A stretch of DNA of 43,795 nucleotides from an uncultured Acidobacteriota bacterium. Its GTDB lineage: Bacteria > Acidobacteriota > Blastocatellia > RBC074. The notes beneath the pieces were generated by a model. The model saw only the letters and a program-made list of their open reading frames with translations, did no database searches and had not been told where the DNA came from. Both the position numbers and the translations under genes were made by a program. Shown piece by piece: positions 1-8,185 of this stretch (its first letter is position 1; each line of letters starts with the position of its first letter). The DNA lies in contig CADECP010000049.1 of NCBI GenBank assembly GCA_902825875.1, positions 1 through 43,795 on the forward strand, read 5' to 3'.

Positions 1-55
1 CCGGGACGAAGAAACTGTCAAACGCTTTATTTGATCTGCCATCGCGTAACATCAG
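1..55. repeat. Left copy of a perfect 55-bp inverted repeat bracketing the window
   Basis: The first 55 bases are the exact reverse complement of positions 43725-43779. The match begins at base 1 (CCGGGACGAAGAAAC...) and breaks at base 56, so the true repeat may extend beyond the left end of the window. Bases 30-37 and 54-61 (TTTGATCT / AGATCAAA) could also form a small local hairpin, which the right copy does not share. Bases 56-324 show no convincing gene. Confidence 0.9.
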
Positions 56-324
56 ATCAAATTTTCTTCAATGGAATTTGGCACTTACTCTTGAGCGCCG
101 GATTCATTTTTTGTGTGGGCAATGTGACGAGACAGCCAGTTAGGCGACGCCAAGCTGCAGAAAGTTGGGGAAAATTTCAACCCAAAGCTGAAACCCATCA
201 AACAAAAATCTTTCGTTCGACAAGATGTCGTCATAGAAGTTGAAACATCACTTTTCTCATAAGATACTGCCCGCGTTCCAATCCAGCAGTTTCAAACTTT
301 GCGAATGAAAAGGAAGTGTGTGTC

Positions 325-1794
325 ATGGCTGACCCGATCTTGATTGCTAAAGATAACGAAGAAATTTACTTGCTGCCCAAAATGGCCAACCGTCACGGTT
401 TGATTGCCGGAGCCACCGGCACAGGCAAAAGCGTGAGTTTGCGCGTGATGGCCGAATCCTTTGCCAAGTTGGGCATTCCAGTTTTTATGGCCGACGTAAA
501 AGGCGATCTGGCAGGAATTTGTCAGGCGGGCGGAGACAATCCGAAAGTGGCCGAACGCGCCGCGCAATTCGGTTTCGACAATTTCGATTACACGGCTTTT
601 CCGGTCATGTTTTGGGACGTGTTCGGCGAACAAGGCCATCCTTTGCGAACGACGATTTCTGAAATGGGGCCGGTGCTGCTGACACGGATTCTGAATTTGA
701 ACGATACCCAGGGCGGAGTGCTTTCGCTGGTTTTCAAAGTCGCTGACGACAACGGCTTGCTGCTGCTCGATCTGAAAGATTTGCGAGCAATGCTGCAATT
801 CGTCGCCGAAAACGCCAAGTCGCTGACCACCGAATACGGCAACGTTTCCGCCGCCAGCGTCGGAGCCATCCAACGCCGATTGCTGGAACTGGAACAACAG
901 GGCGGCGACAAATTCCTGGGCGAACCGGCGCTGAACATGGAAGACATGATGCAAACCGGCGATAACGGTTATGGCTACATCAACATTCTGGCTGCCGACA
1001 AATTGATGCAAGCGCCGAAGCTGTACGCGACCTTCTTGTTGTGGATGCTGTCGGAGCTTTACGAAAACCTGCCCGAAGTCGGCGACCTGGAAAAACCCAA
1101 GATGGTGTTTTTCTTCGACGAAGCCCATTTGCTGTTCGACGACGCACCGGACGCTTTGCTGCAAAAGATTGAACAAGTCGTGCGTTTGATTCGCTCGAAA
1201 GGCGTTGGAGTTTATTTCGTCAGCCAGAACCCGCTGGACATTCCCGATGTGGTGCTGGGGCAACTGGGCAATCGAGTGCAGCATGCCTTGCGAGCCTTCA
1301 CGCCGCGCGACCAAAAAGCCGTCAAAGCCGCCGCGACCACCTTTCGCCAAAATCCAGATGTGGATGTCGAAGCCGCCATCACAGAACTCGGCGTCGGCGA
1401 GGCGCTGGTTTCGATGCTGGATGAAAAAGGAACTCCGGGCATCGTCCGCCGAGCCTTCATCGCTCCGCCGCACAGCAAGCTCGGCGCGATTCAGACTGCC
1501 GAACGACAAGCCGTCATTCAAAACTCGCTGGTGGCTAATGTTTACGAAAACTTCGTGGATCGAGAATCGGCTTACGAAATGCTGAAAGCGAAGGCCGAAC
1601 AAACCGCGCAGCAATTGCAGGAACAGGCGGCCCCGCAAAAAGCGGAAGCTTCGCCGTTGATGGACGCCGCGGGCGATATGATTGGAGCCTTCGCCAAGAG
1701 CGCCGCCCGGTCGTTAGGAACAACTGTTGGCCGTCAAATTTTGCGTGGAGTGCTGGGTTCGATTTTCGGAGGTTCGGGCGGCAGAAGAAGATAA
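325..1794 (+). CDS. HerA-like / DUF853 (YjgR-type) ATPase
   Basis: A P-loop ATPase of the helicase HerA-like, DUF853 family, cytoplasmic. Walker A GATGTGKS is at residues 29-36, and a Walker B-type run ending DEAHLLF is near residue 263. A Gln-rich linker and a Gly/Arg-rich tail (GGSGGRRR) close the protein, as in YjgR-type members. Its length of 489 aa fits the family. I chose ATG 325 because AGGAAG sits 8 nt upstream; a GTG at 316 lies inside that ribosome site. The family's cellular role is poorly defined, and the HerA resemblance suggests DNA or nucleic-acid translocation. The gene stands alone, followed by the decayed toxin-antitoxin islet. Confidence 0.9.
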   Translation: MADPILIAKDNEEIYLLPKMANRHGLIAGATGTGKSVSLRVMAESFAKLGIPVFMADVKGDLAGICQAGGDNPKVAERAAQFGFDNFDYTAFPVMFWDVFGEQGHPLRTTISEMGPVLLTRILNLNDTQGGVLSLVFKVADDNGLLLLDLKDLRAMLQFVAENAKSLTTEYGNVSAASVGAIQRRLLELEQQGGDKFLGEPALNMEDMMQTGDNGYGYINILAADKLMQAPKLYATFLLWMLSELYENLPEVGDLEKPKMVFFFDEAHLLFDDAPDALLQKIEQVVRLIRSKGVGVYFVSQNPLDIPDVVLGQLGNRVQHALRAFTPRDQKAVKAAATTFRQNPDVDVEAAITELGVGEALVSMLDEKGTPGIVRRAFIAPPHSKLGAIQTAERQAVIQNSLVANVYENFVDRESAYEMLKAKAEQTAQQLQEQAAPQKAEASPLMDAAGDMIGAFAKSAARSLGTTVGRQILRGVLGSIFGGSGGRRR

Positions 1795-1832
1795 AACCGC
1801 CAATATGATCTGAATCATACACAGGTTTCAGG

Positions 1833-1934
1833 CTATTTGATTCTGGCTTTGACCGTGTTGGAGGTTTTGCCGTCCACCGTCAGCGCGATGCTGATTTCGC
1901 CGCTCTCGGCCAGTGAAGAGGCAGCCAAACAGGG
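1833..1934 (-). pseudogene. Possible 3' tail of a lost gene (Ig-like C-terminus)
   Basis: Directly downstream of the vapC stop codon, the same minus-strand frame stays open for about 33 codons. It reads ...ESGEISIALTVDGK...NTVKARIK and then stops. The alternating beta-strand pattern resembles the last strands of secreted bacterial Ig-like domains. It has no start codon or upstream body, so it looks like the tail of a gene cut off by insertion of the toxin-antitoxin module. Chance coding remains possible. Confidence 0.3.
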
Positions 1935-2352
1935 CTATTTCCAGGGATTCAAAATGGTGACATTGGCTGCGACAAAATCCGGTTCATTGCGCGTCGCCAA
2001 GGTCAAATTATGCGTCAGACAAGTGGCGGCGATTAACGAATCCAGCAATGGCAAAACCTGTCCTTGTTTTTCCAATGCGCCAGTCAATTGCCCCCATCGT
2101 TTCATCACTTCCGTATCAAGCGACAACACACGCTCGTCATATCGGTAGATCAACTCTTCCAACCAGATTTCAAGCTCAGCCTGACGCTTTGACGCAGGTA
2201 GTCGGGAAAATACCTTTCTGGATTTCACCTATGGTCACCGTGCTGAGAAACAGAGTTTCTTCGATTTGCGCGTCCGGCCAGTCAATCACCTTTTGTTCTG
2301 GCTGCTTCTTTTTGAATTCGGACAGAACGCAGGTGTCCAGCAAGTAAGCCAT
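1935..2352 (-). pseudogene. vapC: VapC-type PIN-domain toxin, broken by a one-base frameshift
   Basis: PIN-domain ribonuclease toxin. ATG at 2352 starts directly after the antitoxin stop and reads MAYLLDTCVLSEFKKK...TVTIGEIQKGI, which includes the first catalytic Asp and the conserved Glu. The frame then runs out after about 58 codons. The remainder (RLPASKRQAELE...LPLLDSLIAATCL...LATRNEPDF) continues in another frame to 1935. Removing one T from the TTTT run near 2210 restores a continuous protein of about 138 aa with all PIN acidic residues. Either the toxin is inactivated or the run is a sequencing or assembly error. Confidence 0.8.
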
Positions 2353-2631
2353 CTATTCGGCCTCCGCGCCAAAATCCAGCGTCGTTCGGCCACCATCGGC
2401 TTGGGAACGATCAAGGTCAATGTCTGAACCTTTCAATGGGCTTTCCAACAGGAATTCGGTCAGCGGCTTGCTGCGCGCTGTCAATCGGCGGTAATCATCG
2501 TAGGAAATCAGCACAGCAGTTCCCACGCCGTTTTTCGTAATCAGTTGCGGTTCGCCTACGCCGGCAGCGGCAATCAATTCGCTGAATTTGTTTTTTGCTT
2601 CATTTGCTTCAAAGGTTGAAACGGTGTTCAT
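2353..2631 (-). CDS. Phd/YefM-family antitoxin
   Basis: A 92-aa antitoxin whose N-terminal region, FEANEAKNKFSELI...GEPQLITKNG, is the typical Phd/YefM DNA-binding fold. The C-terminal tail after about residue 55 is acidic and would neutralise the toxin. ATG 2631 is preferred because this family starts just before the 'vSt.eak.kf.el' segment; the longer frame back to 2718 adds an atypical N-terminus. It abuts vapC with no spacing, as expected for a co-transcribed pair. The partner toxin is frameshifted, so this may now be an orphan antitoxin that still self-represses. Confidence 0.8.
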   Translation of the reverse strand: MNTVSTFEANEAKNKFSELIAAAGVGEPQLITKNGVGTAVLISYDDYRRLTARSKPLTEFLLESPLKGSDIDLDRSQADGGRTTLDFGAEAE

Positions 2632-2721
2632 CACGTCGCCAAAACCGCCTGAGCGCCGATTTCGAGACTCAAACCGCCAAATTGACCGATGATGTTGAGT
2701 AACAGAAGGCATCATCACAAA

Positions 2722-2838
2722 CTACCTTTGTCCAAACTCGTGTTTTTTGGTTCCTCGTATGACGTGACTGTGCGCCGGAGGATGATCGTCCGTATAAATC
2801 CAAAACTCGAAACCTTGTTCCGCAAATACCTTTGGCAT
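2722..2838 (-). pseudogene. Truncated DUF4160 protein
   Basis: A 38-codon frame from ATG 2838 reads MPKVFAEQGFEFWIY..DDHPPAHSHV, which is the characteristic N-terminus of DUF4160 proteins (normally about 75-90 aa). It stops at 2722 after ...GTKKHEFGQR, so the C-terminal half is missing. DUF4160 genes usually sit beside small DNA-binding or antitoxin-like partners, which fits the neighbouring Phd gene. I read it as a remnant; a functional 38-aa protein is unlikely. Confidence 0.6.
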
Positions 2839-2840
2839 AT

Positions 2841-4232
2841 TCAGCGCGCACCCGTCGTTCCGCGTTTCAAAAACCGCCCTGCGCCGGTTTTGCCTTTCCA
2901 TTCGCCGTGTTCGACGATGACGTTGCCGCGCGACAGAACCACTTCGGTGACGCCTTTGATCTTCCAGCCTTCGTAGGCGCTGTAATCCACTCGCATGTGA
3001 TGAGTCGCCGCGCTGATGGTCTGTTCGCGGTTTGGATCGAAGATCACAATGTCCGCGTCCGAACCGACGGCAATCGTGCCTTTGCGCGGGAACAGTCCGA
3101 AGATTTTCGCCGCCGCCGTCGAAGTCAGTTCCACGAAACGGTTCAGACTGATGCGGCCTTGCGCCACGCCGCCGTTGTAAATCAGGCTCATGCGGTGTTC
3201 GACGCCGGGGCCGCCGTTGGGAATTTTGCTGAAATCATCAATGCCCATTTCTTTTTGTTCTTTCATGCAGAACGGGCAATGGTCTGTGGAGATAACTTGC
3301 AGGTCGTTCATTCGCAGTCCGCGCCAGAGCAGTTCCTGATTTTCTTTGCCACGCAACGGCGGAGTCATGACGTACTTCGCGCCTTCAAATCCCTGCTGTT
3401 CGTAATAGCTGTAATCCAAAAACAAATATTGCGGGCAGGTTTCGGCATACGCAGGCAAACCCAGATCGCGCGCGTTTTGGACTTCTTTCAGCGCGTCGTA
3501 ACAACTGAGGTGAACGATGTAGACAGGTGAATTGGCCATTTCGGCAATGGCTATGGCGCGGTGAACGCCTTCGGCTTCGGCTTTCGTCGGGCGAGTCAGC
3601 GCGTGATATTTCGGCGCGGTGTGACCGGCGGCCAGAGCACGTTTAACCAGCACGTCAATGATGACTCCGTTTTCGGCGTGCAGGCAGATCAATCCGCCGT
3701 GTTCTCCGGCAGCCGTCATCGCCTTGAAGATCGTGCCGTCGTCCACCAGAAAGACTCCGGGATAGGCCATAAACAGTTTGAAGCTGCTGATGCCCTGGTC
3801 AATCAATCCTTTCAATTCCGGCAAACGTTCATCGGGCAGATCAGTGCAGATCATGTGGAATCCGTAATCGGCGACGGCCTTGCCCTGCGCCTTTTCAAAC
3901 CAAACGTCCAGCGCCTGATTCAGCGCCTGCCCTTTCGATTGCACGGCGAAATCAATGATCGTCGTCGTGCCGCCAAAAGCCGCCGCGCGCGTGCCGGTTT
4001 CAAAATCGTCGGACGAAGACGTTCCGCCGAACGGCAAATCCATGTGCGTGTGCGGATCAATGCCACCGGGAATGACCAGCTTGCCGGTAGCGTCAATCGT
4101 GCGGTCTACGGAGCCGACAACTGTGGACAGGTCTTTGCCGATCATCGCCACGGTTTCGCCTTCGATCAGCAGGTCAGCGATATAAGAATCCACGGCGGTG
4201 ACGATGTGGCCATTTTTGATCAGGGTTCGCAT
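2841..4232 (-). CDS. hydA: Dihydropyrimidinase / D-hydantoinase
   Basis: A cyclic amidohydrolase that opens the dihydropyrimidine or hydantoin ring to an N-carbamoyl beta-amino acid in reductive pyrimidine breakdown; cytoplasmic. Metal ligands are visible: H61 and H63 in DPHTHMDLPF, the carboxylated lysine K152 in SFKLFMAYPG, H185, H241 and D317 in STDHCPF. At 463 aa it has the family's normal length. ATG 4232 follows a GGAGAAG ribosome site. It is the last gene of a same-strand run with the Uma2 protein (12-nt gap) and the aminotransferase. The aminotransferase could use the beta-amino acid product. Allantoinase or another hydantoinase specificity cannot be excluded. Confidence 0.92.
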   Translation of the reverse strand: MRTLIKNGHIVTAVDSYIADLLIEGETVAMIGKDLSTVVGSVDRTIDATGKLVIPGGIDPHTHMDLPFGGTSSSDDFETGTRAAAFGGTTTIIDFAVQSKGQALNQALDVWFEKAQGKAVADYGFHMICTDLPDERLPELKGLIDQGISSFKLFMAYPGVFLVDDGTIFKAMTAAGEHGGLICLHAENGVIIDVLVKRALAAGHTAPKYHALTRPTKAEAEGVHRAIAIAEMANSPVYIVHLSCYDALKEVQNARDLGLPAYAETCPQYLFLDYSYYEQQGFEGAKYVMTPPLRGKENQELLWRGLRMNDLQVISTDHCPFCMKEQKEMGIDDFSKIPNGGPGVEHRMSLIYNGGVAQGRISLNRFVELTSTAAAKIFGLFPRKGTIAVGSDADIVIFDPNREQTISAATHHMRVDYSAYEGWKIKGVTEVVLSRGNVIVEHGEWKGKTGAGRFLKRGTTGAR

Positions 4233-4244
4233 CTTCGCTTCTCC

Positions 4245-4907
4245 TTATTTGGGCAGTTCGCCGAATTGTTCGCGGTAACGCGCCAGCGTCGCTTCAAGCT
4301 CAGAAACTCGTTCCTGGGCTTCCTGGGGCGTGGGCAGCAACTGACTGGAAGTTGGATCAAACAGCCGAAGCGTTTCGCCAGTGTCCACTAATTCCAAACC
4401 GAGCGCTTCGCTTTTCACGCGCCCGTCTTTGATTTCCAGTTCGACGTACTTGCCGTTTTCCAGTCGGTATCCGACCAGTGGATCATCCAGATAATCGTAT
4501 TCGGGGTCGAAGATGAAGTACTCCTGCACGCCAAGCTCTTCATACAGCCGCCACTTCGTTTGCAAATCCTCTTTCCAGGTTTTGCGCGAAGTCAGTTCAA
4601 TAATGATTTGCGGAGCTACGCCTTCTTCCCAGAGCTTGTAAATGCGCCGCTCGCCTTTCGGAACTCCGCGCACGACAAACACGTCCGGCGCAAAGCATTT
4701 GGCTGGATTGCCCTCGACGTAATAAACCAGCAGGTTGCCAGAGGCATAAACATCCGGCTCACTTTGAAAGTGAGTTTCCAGAGTGAACACCAGGTTCGTT
4801 AGCAATCTTCGATGAATATCAGTTTCGGCCATAGGTTTCCCATCACTTTCCGGGTAAAGCGGCACCACCGCGGCTTTGGTCTGAGCTTTCGTTTGTTGAG
4901 CGAACAT
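4245..4907 (-). CDS. Uma2-family (DUF820) PD-(D/E)xK nuclease-fold protein
   Basis: A 220-aa member of the Uma2/DUF820 family, whose fold is that of restriction-type endonucleases. The core residues are D75 in CFAPDVFVV, E104 in IIIELTS and K109, followed by the usual YEELGVQEYFIFDP segment. A C-terminal coiled-coil-like tail (about 190-218) is common in these proteins. The family is greatly expanded in Cyanobacteria and in some other environmental phyla, with no settled function. It lies between two metabolic genes on the same strand, so it probably shares their transcript without sharing their pathway. Confidence 0.88.
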   Translation of the reverse strand: MFAQQTKAQTKAAVVPLYPESDGKPMAETDIHRRLLTNLVFTLETHFQSEPDVYASGNLLVYYVEGNPAKCFAPDVFVVRGVPKGERRIYKLWEEGVAPQIIIELTSRKTWKEDLQTKWRLYEELGVQEYFIFDPEYDYLDDPLVGYRLENGKYVELEIKDGRVKSEALGLELVDTGETLRLFDPTSSQLLPTPQEAQERVSELEATLARYREQFGELPK

Positions 4908-4925
4908 ACGTGTTTCTCCGTTTGG

Positions 4926-6227
4926 TTAAATCGTTGCCAGAGCTTCATCCAGCGCCGTCACCATTTCGTCCATGTCGTCTTTCGTGGCGATCAGTGGCGG
5001 ACCGATGCGGATGCAGTTGCCATAAAGTCCGCCTTTGCCGATCAGCACACCGCGTTTTTTGGTTTCCTCAAAAATTTTCAGCACGGCGGCAGAGTTCGGT
5101 TCTTTGGTTTTGCGGTCTTTGACGAATTCCAGAGCCTGCATCAAACCCAGTCCGCGAACGTCGCCGATGATCTCGTATTTTTCCATCAAGCCCATCAAGC
5201 GTTCGCGCAGATGGTCGCCGACGACTTTGGCGCTGTGGATAAGGTTTTCGGTTTCGATGACTTCGATGGTGGCCAATGCCGCGCGCGTCGAAACCGGATT
5301 GCCGCCAAAAGTCGAAAACGTCAGCGTGGGAACGGCGTTGGCGACTTCGGGCGTGGCAATCGTCCAGCCGATGGGAAATCCGGCGGCCATGCCTTTGGCC
5401 GAAGTGATGATGTCCGGTTCCACGTCCCAATGTTCAATGCCGAACCATTTGTCGCCGGTGCGTCCCCAGCCTGTTTGCACTTCGTCGGTGATGAACACGC
5501 CGCCGTATTGGCGAACGATGGCGACAGCTTCTTTGAAATACTCTTTCGGCGGAGTGATGTAACCGCCGACTCCCAGTATCGGTTCGGCCATAAACGCCGC
5601 GATGTTGCCGGAAGTCGCCGTTTCAATCAGTTCTTTCATGTCTTTGGCGCAGGCCAAATCGCATTCGGGGTAAGTCAGTTTGAACGGGCAGCGATAACAG
5701 TAAGGCGCGGGCGCGTGGTAATAACCGGCGACCTGAGTCGGCAAAACCTTCCACGATTTGTGACCGCCCGCGCTTTGCGCCGCCGCCGAACGTCCGCTGT
5801 AACTGTGGCGAAGTGTGATGATTTCCTGCCGCCCGGTGTACAGCTTGGCAGCTTGCGTAGCCGTTTCGTCGGCTTCGGTGCCGCTGTTGGTGAAAAAGGA
5901 TTTTTCCAGCCTGCCCGGAGTGATTTCGGCGAGCTTGGCGGCCAGTTGCGATTGAGGCGCGTTGGCGTACAGCGTTGAAGTGTGCGTCAGCTTTTTGACC
6001 TGATCTACGACGGCTTCGGTGACTTGCGGATGCGCGTGTCCCAGGCTGGTGGTCAGCACTCCGCCAAAACAATCCAGGTATTTGTTGCCTGCGTCGTCCC
6101 AGGCGTGCATGCCTTCGCCACGTTCCAGGGCGATTGGTTCCTGGTAATACATCGTGACGGAAGGAAACAGAAAATCTTTGTGCTTTTGTACGGTATCGGA
6201 AGTTGAAGCTTTGTTTTCGGCGCTCAT
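4926..6227 (-). CDS. Class III aminotransferase, AGXT2-like
   Basis: A PLP-dependent fold-type I, class III aminotransferase of 433 aa. NSGTEA (114-119) binds the cofactor phosphate, D248 in FITDEVQTGWGR contacts the pyridine ring, and K278 in DIITSAKGM is the Schiff-base lysine. It resembles alanine-glyoxylate aminotransferase 2-type enzymes, which also use beta-alanine or 3-aminoisobutyrate. That fits the dihydropyrimidinase two genes downstream, so a role in beta-amino acid disposal is likely, though ornithine or GABA specificity is possible. No beta-ureidopropionase gene, which would complete the route, is present in the window. A GGAG-type site precedes the ATG. Confidence 0.88.
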   Translation of the reverse strand: MSAENKASTSDTVQKHKDFLFPSVTMYYQEPIALERGEGMHAWDDAGNKYLDCFGGVLTTSLGHAHPQVTEAVVDQVKKLTHTSTLYANAPQSQLAAKLAEITPGRLEKSFFTNSGTEADETATQAAKLYTGRQEIITLRHSYSGRSAAAQSAGGHKSWKVLPTQVAGYYHAPAPYCYRCPFKLTYPECDLACAKDMKELIETATSGNIAAFMAEPILGVGGYITPPKEYFKEAVAIVRQYGGVFITDEVQTGWGRTGDKWFGIEHWDVEPDIITSAKGMAAGFPIGWTIATPEVANAVPTLTFSTFGGNPVSTRAALATIEVIETENLIHSAKVVGDHLRERLMGLMEKYEIIGDVRGLGLMQALEFVKDRKTKEPNSAAVLKIFEETKKRGVLIGKGGLYGNCIRIGPPLIATKDDMDEMVTALDEALATI

Positions 6228-6319
6228 AAATGACGGTTCTCCTAAAAAGTGGATGGAAGTTTTGCAATAACGCGATGGCTCGCATTATTGCACCGTCATT
6301 TGTCGCCGCCAAAAGGATT

Positions 6320-6709
6320 TTAGCCAACCTTGTTTCGCATGAAGTCGGCAAGCTGCATGAAGTTGCGCGACAACTGGGTGCGCGCCAGACCGTCGGAGAT
6401 GACTTCTTCCAATGCCTTGTTCATGCACCATAGCCATTGGTCGCGCTCCGATTCGCCAATCGGGAAGGGAAGATGTCGAGCGCGCAATCGCGGATGGCCA
6501 AAGCGTTCGACATACATCGGCGGCCCGCCTGACCAGCCGACCAAAAACCAAAACAGCTTGTCGCGCGATTCGGCCAAATCCGCCGGATGCAACGCGCGAA
6601 TGCCAGCGGCTTCCGGCTGCGAATCCATCACATCGTAAAACCGGTCTACCAGTTTGCGGATGATCGTTTCGCCGCCAAGTTGTTCAAAAAGTGTTTGTGG
6701 TTGAGTCAT
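6320..6709 (-). CDS. glbO: Group II truncated haemoglobin
   Basis: A 129-aa single-domain haem protein. The segment FGHPRLRARHLPFPIG (70-85) carries the proximal haem His (H79) and is diagnostic of group II truncated globins. W92 in QWLWCM is the group II distal-pocket Trp (G8). N-terminal FEQLGGETIIRKLVDRFYD is helix A/B. Likely roles are oxygen or NO binding and redox detoxification, known for the family but not testable here. It lies upstream of the aminotransferase on the same strand with a gap of about 90 bp, and is divergent from acyl-CoA dehydrogenase. Confidence 0.9.
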   Translation of the reverse strand: MTQPQTLFEQLGGETIIRKLVDRFYDVMDSQPEAAGIRALHPADLAESRDKLFWFLVGWSGGPPMYVERFGHPRLRARHLPFPIGESERDQWLWCMNKALEEVISDGLARTQLSRNFMQLADFMRNKVG

Positions 6710-6893
6710 AAGCTAAGAAAAGTCCGTCGTTTGTTAAGCGAGTGCGATTATAGCGACCGGCCAAAAGTTGGCAAAGATTGCATCCGTTGAGTAAGATGCC
6801 CGCCGGAGTCATCCACACCAGTTTTTACGCTTATCAATTCAATTTATCGCGCAATCATCAAAAACAGTTGCGCCCAGCAGAGGAGAAATTTTT

Positions 6894-8075
6894 ATGGCAC
6901 AAGCACAACCCGCATTGGAACCGGAAGTGGCTCAACCGTTGACCGTCCTGTCAGAAGAAGAGCGGCTGTTTGCCGCCAGCGTCCGCGAATTCGCCGAAGC
7001 CGAAGTCAAACCTTACGTCCGCGAAATGGACGAAAAACAAAAGATGCGCCCGGAAATCATCGCCAAGTGTTTCGAGCTTGGTTTGATGGGCATCGAACCC
7101 GGCGAAGAATACGGTGGATCGGGCGGATCGTTTTTCATGGCGTGTCTGGCGATTGAAGAACTCGCCCGCGTGGACGCCAGTTTGAGCGTCATGGTGGACG
7201 TGAACAACACACTGACGATCAATGCGTTTTTGAATTACGGCACCGACGCCTTGAAGAAAAAATACATCACGCGATTGGCGACGGACACCGTTGGCGCGTA
7301 TTGCCTGAGCGAAGCCGGTTCCGGTTCGGACGCTTTCGCAATGCAAACCCGCGCCGAAGATCAGGGCGATCATTACCTGCTGAACGGTCGCAAGATGTGG
7401 ATCACCAACGGCAACGAAGCCGGAATCTTCATTGTCTTCGCCAATCTCGATCCGTCAAAAGGCTACAAAGGCATCACGGCATTCGTCGTCGAAAAAGGTT
7501 TTGAAGGCTTTACCGTAGGCAAAAAAGAAGACAAGCTGGGCATTCGCGCTTCTTCGACCTGCGAACTTCTATTTGATAACTGCAAAGTGCCGAAAGAAAA
7601 CGTGCTCGGCGAAGTCGGCAAAGGGTACAAAATCGCGATTGAAACCCTGAATGAGGGCCGCATCGGCATTGGCGCGCAGATGTTGGGATTGGCTTGCGGA
7701 GCCTACGAAGCGGCCATCGCCTACACCAAAGAGCGCAAACAGTTCGGACAAGCCATCAGCGAAAACCAGGGCGTGCAATTTCAGATCGCTGAAATGGCCG
7801 TCAAGATCGAAGCCGCCCGCTTGATGGTCTACAACGCCGCCCGGTTGAAAGACGCCAAGCAGCCGTTCATCAAACAAGCCGCGATGGCCAAGCTCTTCGC
7901 TTCGGAAGTCGCCGAAGAAGTGGCTTCGATGGCCGTGAACCTGTACGGCGGCTATGGCTACGTCAAAGATTATCCGGTCGAAAAATTCTTCCGCGATTGC
8001 AAGATCGGCCAGATTTACGAAGGCACGTCGAATATGCAGAAACAGACGATTGCCAAGATGTTGTTGGCTGAATAA
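6894..8075 (+). CDS. Acyl-CoA dehydrogenase
   Basis: An FAD enzyme that introduces the alpha-beta double bond in acyl-CoA; cytoplasmic. It has the three-domain architecture of the family, with the FAD-contact motif CLSEAGSGSDA near residue 140, MWITNGNEA near 165 and the catalytic base E376 in IYEGTSNMQ. The position and spacing of E376 match short- or medium-chain and butyryl-CoA-type enzymes. At 393 aa it is normal in length. A GAGGAG site precedes ATG 6894. No electron-transfer flavoprotein or thiolase genes are near, so the physiological substrate cannot be told from context. Confidence 0.93.
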   Translation: MAQAQPALEPEVAQPLTVLSEEERLFAASVREFAEAEVKPYVREMDEKQKMRPEIIAKCFELGLMGIEPGEEYGGSGGSFFMACLAIEELARVDASLSVMVDVNNTLTINAFLNYGTDALKKKYITRLATDTVGAYCLSEAGSGSDAFAMQTRAEDQGDHYLLNGRKMWITNGNEAGIFIVFANLDPSKGYKGITAFVVEKGFEGFTVGKKEDKLGIRASSTCELLFDNCKVPKENVLGEVGKGYKIAIETLNEGRIGIGAQMLGLACGAYEAAIAYTKERKQFGQAISENQGVQFQIAEMAVKIEAARLMVYNAARLKDAKQPFIKQAAMAKLFASEVAEEVASMAVNLYGGYGYVKDYPVEKFFRDCKIGQIYEGTSNMQKQTIAKMLLAE

Positions 8076-8096
8076 CTGACAGCAGAAACAATTTCA

Positions 8097-8161
8097 TCCA
8101 CGAAGCACGCGAAGAAACACGAAGACTTTCTTTCTTCGTGATCCTTTGTGTCCTTCGTGGA
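8097..8161. repeat. Imperfect hairpin built of CACGAAG units
   Basis: TCCACGAAG (8097-8105) pairs with CTTCGTGGA (8153-8161). The arms between are also similar when one is reverse-complemented, so almost the whole 65 bp can fold into one long imperfect hairpin with repeated ACGAAG. It lies between two same-strand genes and looks like a dispersed intergenic element. Confidence 0.7.
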
Positions 8162-8185
8162 TTTTCTTTTTGAGGTGAAGACGCT

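Noticed and set aside
292..1638. A 448-codon open frame on the strand opposite the HerA-like gene
   Set aside because: It is His/Gln/Arg-rich with no recognisable domain and follows from the codon bias of the real gene on the plus strand.
1837..2347. Two plus-strand frames of about 100 codons over the vapC region
   Set aside because: The minus strand gives clear PIN-domain sequence once one base is corrected.
4812..5978. A 388-codon open frame opposite the aminotransferase
   Set aside because: Same bias effect; no motif, and the minus-strand gene has a full catalytic set.
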